Shown in pieces: positions 45,562 to 53,194 of a stretch of DNA of 64,000 nt. Under the pieces are notes generated by a model, which was not told where the DNA came from, did not search any database, and saw nothing but the letters and a program-made list of their open reading frames with translations. The DNA is taken from assembly GCA_003161615.1 (NCBI GenBank), contig PMOB01000026.1, forward strand, positions 100,108 to 164,107, in the 5' to 3' direction. The position numbers were made by a program, and so were the translations under genes. The DNA is from Actinomycetota bacterium (GTDB taxonomy: Bacteria; Actinomycetota; Thermoleophilia; Gaiellales; Gaiellaceae). Positions within the stretch are counted from its first letter, which is position 1. Each line of letters starts with the position of its first letter.

Positions 45562-46734
45562 TCACCCGGTGATCTGCGTCCACGCCTGCTGCCAGGCGTT
45601 GTAGTCCATGCAGCTGTTGCCCTTCTTCCAGCCGCACGTGGGAACCGGCGTCTTCCAGAAGTGGATCTTGTTGTAGTACGACGCCGGCTCGTTGAGGTGG
45701 TAACCCGCGCACGAGCCCTTGGAGAGCTGGTTCATGTACGGGCACGCCTTCGGGTTGACAGGCGTCTCGCCGAAGACGATCGCCTGCTTCGCCTCGACCT
45801 TCGGGGTCGTCACGTACTTCATCCACATGTAGGCGCAGTTGGGATGTGGCGCCCGTGCGGCGAGCATCCACGTGTCGGCCCAGCCGGTCGTCGGCAGCGG
45901 CACGATCTCCTTCACCGGCACCTTGTTCGACTGCAACTGGAGCGTCTGGTACGGCCAGCCGGCGCCCATCCACACGTCGCCGTTCTTGAACGACGTGTCC
46001 TCGTCGGTGGCGTAGTTCCAGTAGCGCTTCAGGAGCGGCTTCTGCCTGATCAGGAGCTGGGCGGCCGCGGTCAGCTGCGCCCGCGTCAGTTCGTACGGAT
46101 CCTTGATTCCGAGACTCGGCTTCGTCGTCATCAGGTAGAGCGCCGCGTCGGCGATCTGGATCGGGTTGTTCGGAACGGTCAGCTTGCCCTTGTACTTCGG
46201 GCTGTAGATCGAGCTCCAGCCCTTCGGCGCCGGCTTCACCTTCTTCGTGTTGTAGATCAGCGTGTTCGGGCCCCACTGCAGCGAGATGCCGTAGTGGATG
46301 CCGTTGACCGTGTTGTGCGGCGGGGACTTGAACGCCGGGAGGAAGTTCTTCCAGCTCGGGATCAAGTGGACGTTGACCGCCTGGACGTCATGCGCGTAGA
46401 TGAGGCGCAGGCTCGCGTCGCCGGACGCCGAGACGAGGTCGTACTGGCCTCCGCCGCCGCCTCCGTTCGCGTGCATGAGCGCGAACATCTCGTTCGAGGA
46501 ACCGGCGTCTTTGCGATGGATGATGCAGCCCGTCTGCTGCTGGAACTTCTTCGCGAACGACGGGTCCGTATAGGCCGGCCACTCAATGACGTTGAGCGCG
46601 CCTTCGCCCTTGCCGATCTTCGTCGGCAGTCCTGTCCGGCTCGCCTTTACCGAGGCAGCCGGGATCGCGAATCCCGCCACGACCGCCACCAGCAAGACGG
46701 CGGTCAGTGCGTGCCCTTTGCGAATCCTCCTCAC
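45562..46734 (-). CDS. Polyamine-type substrate-binding protein (PotD/YdcS-like)
   Basis: A 390-residue exported protein; GTG 46734 overlaps the ATPase stop. The signal peptide covers about 1-30 (ALTAVLLVAVVAGFAIPAAS). The mature part has LNVIEWPAYTDPSFAKKF, YDLVSASGDASLRLI, ISLQWGPNTLIYN and WSSIYSPKYKGKLTVPNNP, the PotD/PotF-type order. Six Cys cluster in the last 80 residues (KACPYM, GSCAGY, PTCGWKKGNSCMDY), unusual for the family and suggesting disulfide-stabilised C-terminal structure. Likely ligand: putrescine or spermidine. Confidence 0.9.
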   Translation of the reverse strand: MRRIRKGHALTAVLLVAVVAGFAIPAASVKASRTGLPTKIGKGEGALNVIEWPAYTDPSFAKKFQQQTGCIIHRKDAGSSNEMFALMHANGGGGGGQYDLVSASGDASLRLIYAHDVQAVNVHLIPSWKNFLPAFKSPPHNTVNGIHYGISLQWGPNTLIYNTKKVKPAPKGWSSIYSPKYKGKLTVPNNPIQIADAALYLMTTKPSLGIKDPYELTRAQLTAAAQLLIRQKPLLKRYWNYATDEDTSFKNGDVWMGAGWPYQTLQLQSNKVPVKEIVPLPTTGWADTWMLAARAPHPNCAYMWMKYVTTPKVEAKQAIVFGETPVNPKACPYMNQLSKGSCAGYHLNEPASYYNKIHFWKTPVPTCGWKKGNSCMDYNAWQQAWTQITG

Positions 46735-47771
46735 GTGCCCTCCTTCTCGATCTCATACGTGTGCTCCGGGCGCCACGAGAGGCGGACCCGCTTACCCTGC
46801 TCCGCGAGCGCCTCCTGCGAGGAGGTCTCGAGGTTCTGGCGGACGACGACGAGCTCGCCGCCGCCGTCGAGGTCGACGACATAGCGCGTGACCATCCCGA
46901 CGTAGACGACCTCGCGAATCGTTCCCGCTTCGCCGTCGCCGCCGGACTCGTCGGTCATGCGAATCTTCTCCGGCCGGATCGTGACGCGCCGGCCGCCGCG
47001 TTCGAGGACGTTCGAGACGCCGACGAACCCGGCGACGAACTCGCTCTGCGGATGCTCGTACACGTCCGCCGGCGTGCCGGTCTGCTCGATGCCGCCCGCG
47101 TTAAACACCGCCAGGCGGTCGCTCATGGTGAGCGCCTCCTCCTGATCGTGCGTGACGTAGACGAACGTGATCGCGAGCTCGCGCTGCAGCTCCTTGAGGA
47201 AGATCTGCATCTCCTGGCGCAGCTTCAGGTCGAGCGCGCCGAGCGGCTCGTCGAGGAGGAGGACGGGCGGGCGGTTGACGATCGCCCGCGCGAGCGCGAC
47301 GCGCTGGCGTTGGCCGCCGGAGAGCTGCACCGGCTTGCGGTCGCCGAGGCCGGGAAGGCGGACGCGGTCGAGAACTTCCTCCGCCCGGCTACGGCGTTCG
47401 CTCTTCGGCATCCCCTTCACGCGCAGGCCGTACTCGACATTCTCCGCCACGGTCATGTGCGGGAAGAGCGCGTAGTCCTGGAAGACGGTGTTGACGGCGC
47501 GCTGCGCGGGGGCGACGTGCGTGACGTCGACGCCCTGCAGCTCGACGTGGCCGGCGTCGGGCCGCTCGAAGCCGGCGATCACGCGCAGCGTCGTCGTCTT
47601 GCCGGAGCCGGAGGGGCCGAGCAGCGTGAAGAACTCGCCCGCGGCGATCTCGAGATCGACGTTCGCGACCGCGACGACCTCGCCGTACGTGCGCCGGACT
47701 CCGCTCAGACGCACGGCGGGAACGCCGGCAACCGGCTCGGTCTCAGATGCTGCAGGAGCGAGCGTGGCCAT
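46731..47771 (-). CDS. Polyamine-type ABC importer ATPase (PotA/YdcT-like)
   Basis: A 346-residue ATPase with a C-terminal TOBE domain. ATG 47771 ([16 protein letters not shown]) is chosen. Walker [11 protein letters not shown]-loop [17 protein letters not shown], signature LSGGQRQR, Walker [13 protein letters not shown] and H-loop [10 protein letters not shown] are intact. The TOBE part ([10 protein letters not shown]...[11 protein letters not shown]) fits PotA/FbpC/UgpC regulation domains. It is first in the five-gene operon ATPase-binding protein-permease-permease-dehydrogenase. GATAAT ten bases before ATG may be the -10. Confidence 0.93.
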   Translation of the reverse strand: MATLAPAASETEPVAGVPAVRLSGVRRTYGEVVAVANVDLEIAAGEFFTLLGPSGSGKTTTLRVIAGFERPDAGHVELQGVDVTHVAPAQRAVNTVFQDYALFPHMTVAENVEYGLRVKGMPKSERRSRAEEVLDRVRLPGLGDRKPVQLSGGQRQRVALARAIVNRPPVLLLDEPLGALDLKLRQEMQIFLKELQRELAITFVYVTHDQEEALTMSDRLAVFNAGGIEQTGTPADVYEHPQSEFVAGFVGVSNVLERGGRRVTIRPEKIRMTDESGGDGEAGTIREVVYVGMVTRYVVDLDGGGELVVVRQNLETSSQEALAEQGKRVRLSWRPEHTYEIEKEGT

Positions 47772-47868
47772 CCGGTGCTCGATTATCGCGACGCGATGCG
47801 GCCGCTTCAACCCACATCCGCTGCGCATTGCGAACTATTCCGCGCGGAGGACTGACGAAATGCGCAGA

Positions 47869-48162
47869 TCAGACCGTCTCGAAAGTGCCGAAACGGAGCT
47901 CGCTGTCGTAGTGGAAGCGCGTGTCGTCGACCCGCCGCATGTAGTCCTCGCGGTGCGCGGCGACGAAGCTGTTGTACGCGTCCAGCGACTCCCAGCGGTC
48001 GATGACGAGGTAGCGGGTGGGCGTCTCGACATCGTGGAGAAGCTCGGTGCCGATGTAGCCGCGACCGTCGCGGAAGAACTCCGCCCACTCGCCGTCCTGC
48101 CCGTAGACGCGCTCGAACTCGGCGGCGTCGTGCACCTCGTAGCTGAAGACGAGCGCGATCAC
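47869..48162 (-). CDS. ABM-domain (antibiotic biosynthesis monooxygenase-like) protein
   Basis: A 97-residue dimeric alpha/beta-barrel-type protein starting at GTG 48162 (VIALVFSYEVHDAAEFERVYGQ). It has the ABM pattern: first strand, EFERVYGQDGEWAEFF helix, TRYLVIDRWESLDAYNSFVA and C-terminal helix. No heme-ligand His is obvious, so it may be a cofactor-free monooxygenase or a small-molecule-binding protein. It is divergent from the diiron protein at 48186 through overlapping -10 elements, which suggests shared control. Confidence 0.82.
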   Translation of the reverse strand: MIALVFSYEVHDAAEFERVYGQDGEWAEFFRDGRGYIGTELLHDVETPTRYLVIDRWESLDAYNSFVAAHREDYMRRVDDTRFHYDSELRFGTFETV

Positions 48163-48168
48163 GTTACG

Positions 48169-48178
48169 AGGATAAGGT
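48169..48178. promoter_or_regulatory. Bidirectional overlapping -10 elements (48169-48178)
   Basis: Minus-strand TATCCT (48169-48174) is six bases from GTG 48162. Plus-strand TAAGGT (48173-48178) is seven bases from ATG 48186. The two hexamers overlap by two bases in a 23-base gap, leaving no leader for either gene. Confidence 0.6.
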
Positions 48179-48185
48179 CCACGCG

Positions 48186-49001
48186 ATGAGCGCCGAACTT
48201 CTTCCCGCCGAGCCCGACGGGCGCGACGAGTACGCCGGCGTTCTCCGCTTCTACCACCTTGCGAAGCGCCAGGAGTGGCAGGTGGACGACATGTCGTGGG
48301 CCGGCGAGCTCCCGTTCGTGCCCGAGGGGAAGGGGTCGCCGGAGCGGCAGGCGCGACGCCGCGACATCTGGCGCTCGGTGATCATGCAGCAGCTCCAGGC
48401 CGACGTCTTCGCGTGCGAGATGGCGTCACAGCTGCTCGCGGCTGCGCCCGATCCGGAGGCGCGCCTCTACTACTCGACGATGGTGCAGGACGAGTCCCGC
48501 CACACCGAGGCGTGGCTGCGGCTGATCGGCCAGGTCGGCGGGGAGGGGGAGCGCGACCCGTTCCTCGACGAGCTTGCGCACATGTTCCTCGAGGCGGATC
48601 TGCTCGAGGAGAAGGTCTTCCTGATGCAGGTGTTCTTCGAGCGGCTGATCATCCCGCGCTTTCGGCTGATCGCGAAGTCGTCGCGCGGCACGGTGCTCGA
48701 GGATCTCTGCAACCGTCTGGCCATCGACGACGGCATCCACCACGGCGCCGGGATGGCGTACGAGCGGGTGCTGCTCAAATCGGCCGGGAAGAAGGTGCGC
48801 ACGCGGCTTGTCGACGCAGCGAACACGATGCTGCCGATCTTCGCGCGGCATGTGTTGTGGCGCCCGAAGGCGCGGGAGATGATCGGGACGCTGATGGAGG
48901 CGCGCGACCGTGAGCGCCTGCGGGAGGAGCTGAACCACGGCGTCCGGCTCGCGAACTCGCTCGGCCTGGACGTCTCCGACGTCCGCCTGCCCGCCGGCTA
49001 G
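48186..49001 (+). CDS. Ferritin-like diiron protein (RNR-R2/AurF-like superfamily)
   Basis: A 271-residue helical protein starting at ATG 48186. A ferritin-type four-helix bundle carries probable iron ligands: ACEMASQLL (Glu), QDESRHTEAW (ExxH), DLLEEKVFLMQVFFE (Glu) and IDDGIHHGAG (Asp/His, where most relatives have ExxH). The pattern resembles AurF-type N-oxygenases and R2-like oxidases more than iron-storage ferritins. The substitution of Asp for Glu at the last ligand is noteworthy. Divergent from an ABM-domain protein, so the two may act in one oxidative step. Substrate unknown. Confidence 0.78.
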   Translation: MSAELLPAEPDGRDEYAGVLRFYHLAKRQEWQVDDMSWAGELPFVPEGKGSPERQARRRDIWRSVIMQQLQADVFACEMASQLLAAAPDPEARLYYSTMVQDESRHTEAWLRLIGQVGGEGERDPFLDELAHMFLEADLLEEKVFLMQVFFERLIIPRFRLIAKSSRGTVLEDLCNRLAIDDGIHHGAGMAYERVLLKSAGKKVRTRLVDAANTMLPIFARHVLWRPKAREMIGTLMEARDRERLREELNHGVRLANSLGLDVSDVRLPAG

Positions 49002-49077
49002 AAGATCGGGCGCTCAGGCGAGAGGGCGGGCTCGCGCAAGCTTCGATCGTTGTCACTCGATGTGCCAGGATGTCCGC

Positions 49078-49695
49078 GTGACTAGGGGGGTTAGGGCGTC
49101 CTGCCTCGTCGTGGCGTGTGCCTTTTCCGCGTTGACGATCGCCGGGTGTGGCGGGACATCAGCCGACGCCCAGCTTGCCCAGCGCCTCCTGCCGAACGTA
49201 TCCGAGATCGACGCAGCCGACGCTGGCGCCTACAAGGTGCGCCTAGTTTCCCGTAGCGCCTTCCCGGACCTCGTACCTCCGCTCTGCGCCGGAATCCCGT
49301 CGTACACGCACAGCTTGCAGGTGAAACGAACGTGGCAGGTAGTCAGCGCTTGCAAAGAGGAGTTGTTCGTCTCAGCCAACCAACTCCACCCAGCCACCCC
49401 CGGGATATTCGCGGACAGCGCCGTCTTTCCCAGCGACCAGCAGGCGAGAGCCGCTTACACAGCATTCGTCAACTCCCCGTCTAGCCGCAGCATTCGCACC
49501 CGGGGCGCAACCACAAAGCTCCTAGTTAGCGCGCTGCCCCATCACCGGAACGTCCAGTTCGCCAACCTCACACTCCTTCGCGGTCGAGCCATCATCAACT
49601 TCACCATCGAGCCAGACATGCACGTCCTTGTCCTGCCTGCCGCGCATCAACTCGCAGCGCTGATGCGGAGGGCAGAACCCCGTCCCTTCAAGTGA
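49078..49695 (+). CDS. Putative lipoprotein in cassette-like segment A
   Basis: A 205-residue exported protein starting at GTG 49078 (VTRGVRASCLVVACAFSALTIAGC); ATG 49060 is possible. Lipobox TIAGC. The mature domain has LPNVSEIDAADAGAYKVRLV, PLCAGIPSYTHSLQVKRTW and two further Cys (SACKEELF), resembling PknH-like or sensor-type extracellular domains. Codons are markedly less GC-rich at third positions than in flanking genes (AGG, GTT, TGT, TTT, CTA). Its TGA stop is the first part of repeat copy 1, so the repeat abuts the gene exactly. Confidence 0.72.
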   Translation: MTRGVRASCLVVACAFSALTIAGCGGTSADAQLAQRLLPNVSEIDAADAGAYKVRLVSRSAFPDLVPPLCAGIPSYTHSLQVKRTWQVVSACKEELFVSANQLHPATPGIFADSAVFPSDQQARAAYTAFVNSPSSRSIRTRGATTKLLVSALPHHRNVQFANLTLLRGRAIINFTIEPDMHVLVLPAAHQLAALMRRAEPRPFK

Positions 49696-49715
49696 CATTC
49701 CCGAGCACTGGCCCA
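49688..49715 (+). repeat. Cassette repeat copy 1
   Basis: A 28-base match with copy 3 (TCAAGTGACATTCCCG..., ending GAGCACTGGCCCA). The 22-base core 49694-49715 is shared by all three copies, and the copy contains the stop codon of gene A. Confidence 0.9.
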
Positions 49716-49733
49716 CTCGGGCGGTACTCCCTC

Positions 49734-49762
49734 TTGACGTCTTCTAGACGATAGGGAAGTCT
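49734..49762 (+). promoter_or_regulatory. Promoter of cassette gene B
   Basis: TTGACG at 49734-49739, a 17-base spacer and AAGTCT at 49757-49762, six bases before GTG 49769. The -35 is good and the -10 moderate. It starts just after repeat copy 1, so the segment carries its own promoter. Confidence 0.45.
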
Positions 49763-49768
49763 GGGGCG

Positions 49769-50167
49769 GTGCGGTCTTGGCGCCGTTTGGTCCTTGTTGG
49801 CGTGGCCGCGGTGGTTCTCGTCGTCAGGGTTGGCGGACTCGGTTTCGCGGTTGGCCCGGGTTTGGGTTGGGCGACTCCGTTCTCCTTCCCTTCGCACTTC
49901 ACGTACCGCGGCTTGGAGTACGGCAACCGTCTTCCTTTCTGGCCCGGACCTAAATGTGTCCAGCAGCTCCCCAAGTCGCAACGAAGGGGCTTCCTTCCAG
50001 CGCGTCGGATCGGGTCAGTCTTCGGATACTTCACAAGCTCCCTGCCCATTCTCCAACCGCGCGATCCGGGGTGGACGGCGGAGAAAGTCGCTCCACACCC
50101 GGTCAGACTGCTGGTCCGCGACGGCGGCTGCCTGCGGATCTACATGGAGCTTGCCGACCTAGGTTGA
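49769..50167 (+). CDS. Putative exported protein in cassette-like segment B
   Basis: A 132-residue protein starting at GTG 49769 (VRSWRRLVLVGVAAVVLVVRVG). One N-terminal hydrophobic signal or anchor is followed by an aromatic/Pro-rich mature part (WATPFSFPSHFTYRGLEYG, FWPGPKCVQQLP, GCLRIYMELADLG) with two Cys. Third-position GC is lower than genomic background. The gene occupies the segment between repeat copies 1 and 2 alone and in plus orientation. No family recognised; it could be a wall-associated or immunity-type protein, but this is speculation. Confidence 0.6.
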   Translation: MRSWRRLVLVGVAAVVLVVRVGGLGFAVGPGLGWATPFSFPSHFTYRGLEYGNRLPFWPGPKCVQQLPKSQRRGFLPARRIGSVFGYFTSSLPILQPRDPGWTAEKVAPHPVRLLVRDGGCLRIYMELADLG

Positions 50168-50194
50168 GCGCGATCCGGCCGTTAGAGGTCGGGG

Positions 50195-50216
50195 GACATT
50201 CCCGAGCACTGGCCCA
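50195..50216 (+). repeat. Cassette repeat copy 2
   Basis: An exact copy of the 22-base core GACATTCCCGAGCACTGGCC plus CA. It lacks the TCAAGT extension of copies 1 and 3 and is preceded by GGGG. It lies 501 bases after copy 1. Confidence 0.9.
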
Positions 50217-50235
50217 AGCAAGGGGGTTATGTCGC

Positions 50236-50730
50236 CTAGCGAGTTCTCGTCGAGCGGATTGCCACGTGCGCGGGAGCGAAGGAGAGGAGTTGACGGACGA
50301 CGTCGTCCAGCTCGTACGGTCTATATGGCACTGCCAGCGCGTACGCCGACATACCGGACGACCTGCGAAATCGGATCGCTGGGACATCGTTTCCGTAGAG
50401 GAACGCGCGCTTCGACGGCTCGACGGCTTCGATCTCGTCCCAACTCAACACCCGCGTTCGATAGGGATTCCTGACGATTACACGGCGGTCGTCTGCCTCG
50501 ATTGAGATGGTCGCTGCACGTCTCACGAGATATGCGAGGGGAGGAACAAGCACAACCACACCGGCTACGCCGAGATAAGGCGAGGTCGTCGCGAAGAGCA
50601 TCAAGATCGCGATCACCACGAGCGTCCCCCACATGCCGAGCATCAGCAGGACATAAGAGCGCCGCCCATCGTGAGCGCCGCGCCGATACGAACGCGGCTC
50701 AGGCCGCGCGTGCGGACCTTCGACCGGCAT
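50236..50730 (-). CDS. PH-domain membrane protein in cassette-like segment C
   Basis: A 164-residue protein on the minus strand starting at ATG 50730, six bases after TAGCCT. A basic N-terminus is followed by two helices (YVLLMLGMWGTLVVIAILML and YLGVAGVVVLVPPLAYLV). Then comes a bacterial PH-like beta domain: ATISIEADDRRVIVRN, RVLSWDEIEAVEPSKRAFLYG and the closing helix YELDDVVRQLL. Codon third positions are again less GC-rich than in the flanks. It is the only gene between repeats 2 and 3 and runs opposite to genes A and B. Function of such bPH membrane proteins is mostly unknown. Confidence 0.72.
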   Translation of the reverse strand: MPVEGPHARPEPRSYRRGAHDGRRSYVLLMLGMWGTLVVIAILMLFATTSPYLGVAGVVVLVPPLAYLVRRAATISIEADDRRVIVRNPYRTRVLSWDEIEAVEPSKRAFLYGNDVPAIRFRRSSGMSAYALAVPYRPYELDDVVRQLLSFAPAHVAIRSTRTR

Positions 50731-50736
50731 TGATCA

Positions 50737-50764
50737 AGGCTACAACCGACGGTTCCCAGCTCAA
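50737..50764 (-). promoter_or_regulatory. Promoter of cassette gene C, using repeat-edge bases
   Basis: Minus-strand TTGAGC (50759-50764), a 16-base spacer and TAGCCT (50737-50742), six bases before ATG. The -35 is formed by the TCAA at the edge of repeat copy 3, so the repeat boundary contributes to expression. Confidence 0.5.
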
Positions 50765-50788
50765 GTGACATTCCCGAGCACTGGCCCA
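50761..50788 (+). repeat. Cassette repeat copy 3
   Basis: A 28-base match with copy 1 (core 50767-50788), 572 bases after copy 2. It ends 16 bases before the stop codon of the HMG-CoA reductase gene. Confidence 0.9.
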
Positions 50789-50804
50789 GGCGAGCGTCCT
50801 CTGG

Positions 50805-51989
50805 CTAGCGCATCCCGCCGCGCTCGAAGTGGGCGCGGAAGAAGTTCTCCGACCCCGCTGTCGCCATCGCCGCGGAGGCGCTGATCTCGAGTGCGAGCGC
50901 CGTCGCCGCCACGAGCTGCGCGAGGCGGTAGACCTTCCCCGGCCCGGCGCAGTCCATCAACCCGAGCCAGCGAGCCGGATCGGGAAGGGTCGTGCCGCCG
51001 CCGACCGTCCCCACCTCGATGCCGGGGAAGCGGATCGCGACGTGGAGCCCACCCTCGACGCGCTGCTCCGTGCCGTGGGACATCGAGCTCGTCGCGACGA
51101 GGCCGAGATCCTGGCCCGTCGCCGCGAAGACGGCCGCGATCGCGGAGGCCGGTGTGAACGCCACCGACTGCATCCCCGACGCGACCGCGCCGTGCGTTCC
51201 CGCCCACGCGAGCTCCTCGAGATCCGACACGGTCGTCCGCAGCACGCGCTCGACGGCAGCCTCGGTCAGGGTCGTCTCCGCGATCACCGTCTTCCCGTGC
51301 CCTTGCTGGAAGTACTCGAAGGACGGCTTCTTGTCGCCGCCCATGTTCGCCTCGAGGATCGTCCGCTCGATCGGCACCGGCGCCTGCGGCAGAACGAAAG
51401 CCATGTTCAGCGCGTACGCGTTGCGGGTCATCATGTTCGCGCCGAACGCGTCCCCGGTCGTGAAGCGCCAGAGGACGTGGCACATCGGGCCGACGACGTG
51501 CGTCTTCGCCTCGCGCAGGACGGCGTAGCGCGACAGCTCCTTGATGTCGGAGTTGCGGAGGAAGTCGCGCATCGCGGGCAGCTGCTCCTCGATCCAGCGG
51601 GCGAGCGTCAGAGCATCTCCGGCGTCTTTGCAGACGAAACAGGATGCTCGGGTGATTCTGTCAGCCACCACGTATGTTCGGCAGCCGCCGGACTCCGCGA
51701 TCGCTTTCGCGCCACGCTGCACCGAGGCGGTCAGGCCGCCCTCGGTGTGGGCGAGCGGGATCGTGACCTCCTCCTGGGCGCGCCCGGTCTCGACCACGGC
51801 GCCGTCCTCAGACAGCTCGTACTCGCCGAGCGAGACCTCCAGCTGCGCGACGGAGACCGGGATCGAGACGAGCCCCGTCACCGACTCCGCGGCTTTCGCC
51901 CACGGCTCGAGATCGGCCTCGGGCAGGCCGAGCGCCTCCTGGCGAGTGCGGATCGAATCCGGATCGTTCTTGCGGGGAAGCCGAGCCAC
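50805..51989 (-). CDS. Hydroxymethylglutaryl-CoA reductase, class I-like
   Basis: A 394-residue HMG-CoA reductase starting at GTG 51989 (VARLPRKNDPDSIRTRQEALG). Catalytic residues: Glu83 (LAHTEGGLTAS), the Lys of GGDKKPSFEY (about 220), Asp294 (ATGQDLGL) and the C-terminal His in FFRAHFERGG. TGDAFGANMM (Asp180) and GTVGGGTTLPDP are the NAD(P)H and CoA blocks. The DKKP and GQD forms resemble class I (biosynthetic) rather than the Pseudomonas-type degradative class. Mevalonate-pathway genes are rare in Actinobacteria, and no others are in the window. A -10-like GAGAAT lies six bases before GTG. Confidence 0.88.
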   Translation of the reverse strand: MARLPRKNDPDSIRTRQEALGLPEADLEPWAKAAESVTGLVSIPVSVAQLEVSLGEYELSEDGAVVETGRAQEEVTIPLAHTEGGLTASVQRGAKAIAESGGCRTYVVADRITRASCFVCKDAGDALTLARWIEEQLPAMRDFLRNSDIKELSRYAVLREAKTHVVGPMCHVLWRFTTGDAFGANMMTRNAYALNMAFVLPQAPVPIERTILEANMGGDKKPSFEYFQQGHGKTVIAETTLTEAAVERVLRTTVSDLEELAWAGTHGAVASGMQSVAFTPASAIAAVFAATGQDLGLVATSSMSHGTEQRVEGGLHVAIRFPGIEVGTVGGGTTLPDPARWLGLMDCAGPGKVYRLAQLVAATALALEISASAAMATAGSENFFRAHFERGGMR

Positions 51990-52019
51990 GCGCGCATTCT
52001 CCCCGACTACGCTGCCGGC

Positions 52020-52880
52020 ATGGCGGCAACCCTCCTCGACGGCAAGGCTCTCGGCGCGAAAGTGCGCGAGGAAGTCGCGGCCGCGGTCGCCGAGCTCGAC
52101 CACGTCGGGCTCGCCACGATCCTCGTCGGCGACGACGCCGCCTCCCACATTTACATCGACCTCAAGCAGAAGGCCGCGACCAATGCGGGCATGGAGGCGC
52201 GCGACATCAAGTTCACCGGCGCCGCATCCGAAGAGGAGGTGCTCGCCGCGATCGCCGACGTCAATGCCGACGACGCGATCGACGGCCTCCTCGTCCAGCT
52301 GCCGCTGCCCGGCCACCTCGACGAGAACCGGATCATCGCCGCGATTGCGCCTGAGAAGGACATCGACGGCATCCATCCGATGAACGCCGGCCGCCTCTAC
52401 CTCGGCCGGCCGACGCTCGTTCCCGGCACGCCGCTCGGGATCATGCGGATGCTCGACGAGTACGAGATCCCGCTCGAGGGCGCGCGGGCCGTCGTGATCG
52501 GCCGCTCCGCGATCGTCGGGAAGCCGATGGCGCACCTGCTCCTGCAGCGCAACGCGACGGTGACGATCTGCCACTCACGCACGCGGGATCTCTCGCGCCA
52601 CACGCTCAACGCCGACGTTCTCGTCGCGGCGGTCGGCAGCCCGCACCTCGTCACCCCGGACATGGTCAAGGAAGGCGCGACGGTTGTCGACGTCGGGATG
52701 AACCGCGGCGAGGGAAAGAAGGTGCTCGGTGACGTCGATCCGGCCGTGATCGAGCGGGCGGCGTACATGACCCCGGTGCCCGGCGGCGTCGGCCCGATGA
52801 CGATCGCGATGGTGCTCGAGAACACCGTCACCGCCGCCAAGCTGCGTCAGGCCGCGGCTGTTGCACCTGCAGGAAACTGA
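52020..52880 (+). CDS. folD: FolD: methylenetetrahydrofolate dehydrogenase/cyclohydrolase
   Basis: A 286-residue bifunctional enzyme starting at ATG 52020, six bases after TACGCT. Catalytic Tyr45/Lys49 are in SHIYIDLKQK. GLLVQLPLPGHLDENRII, GRSAIVGKPMAHLL and TPVPGGVGPMTIAM are the standard blocks, in order and full length. Reaction: interconversion of methylene-, methenyl- and formyl-tetrahydrofolate in the cytoplasm. It connects to the folate-using GcvT-type flavoprotein elsewhere in the window. Divergent from the HMG-CoA reductase gene with a 30-base gap. Confidence 0.96.
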   Translation: MAATLLDGKALGAKVREEVAAAVAELDHVGLATILVGDDAASHIYIDLKQKAATNAGMEARDIKFTGAASEEEVLAAIADVNADDAIDGLLVQLPLPGHLDENRIIAAIAPEKDIDGIHPMNAGRLYLGRPTLVPGTPLGIMRMLDEYEIPLEGARAVVIGRSAIVGKPMAHLLLQRNATVTICHSRTRDLSRHTLNADVLVAAVGSPHLVTPDMVKEGATVVDVGMNRGEGKKVLGDVDPAVIERAAYMTPVPGGVGPMTIAMVLENTVTAAKLRQAAAVAPAGN

Positions 52881-52888
52881 GTTAGACT
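52861..52888 (+). promoter_or_regulatory. Promoter of the cold-shock gene
   Basis: TTGCAC (52861-52866), a 16-base spacer and TAGACT (52883-52888), overlapping the folD 3' end. A start near 52895 gives a leader of about 75 bases, in contrast to the leaderless genes around it. Long leaders are usual for cold-shock genes. Confidence 0.6.
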
Positions 52889-52969
52889 CCCGCCCGATTC
52901 ATCACGGTCGGCGGCTCGGTGCCCGGGCCGTCGTTTTTCTGCAAGTCGTTTGTCTGCGAGGAGGAAGGG

Positions 52970-53170
52970 TTGGCTGAGGGCACCGTAAAGTGGTTCTCGA
53001 ACGAGAAGGGGTACGGCTTCATCGAGCGCGAAGGCGGCGACGACCTCTTCGTCCACTTCTCCGCTATCACCATGGACGGGTACAAGTCGCTGACCGAGGG
53101 TCAGCGTGTCTCCTTTGACGTCGTTCAGGGCGACAAAGGCGCGCAGGCCTCGAACGTCCAGGCGATCTAG
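52970..53170 (+). CDS. Cold-shock protein (CspA family)
   Basis: A 66-residue single cold-shock domain. TTG 52970 sits five bases after AGGAGG (52959-52964), a strong ribosome site that decides this rare start. RNP1 is KGYGFIER and RNP2 is DLFVHFSAI, with [15 protein letters not shown] at the N-terminus. It binds single-stranded RNA/DNA as an RNA chaperone. It has a long leader and its own terminator (53195-53226), so it is a single-gene unit between folD and gatC. Confidence 0.96.
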   Translation: MAEGTVKWFSNEKGYGFIEREGGDDLFVHFSAITMDGYKSLTEGQRVSFDVVQGDKGAQASNVQAI

Positions 53171-53194
53171 AGAAGCTGTCGGAACACCGCTTGC

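Noticed and set aside
49688-50788. CRISPR array
   Set aside because: Three repeats 500-570 bases apart with genes between them do not form repeat-spacer units, and no cas gene is present.
49688-50788. Ends of an insertion sequence
   Set aside because: The repeats are direct, not inverted, no transposase ORF lies between them, and no target duplication is visible.
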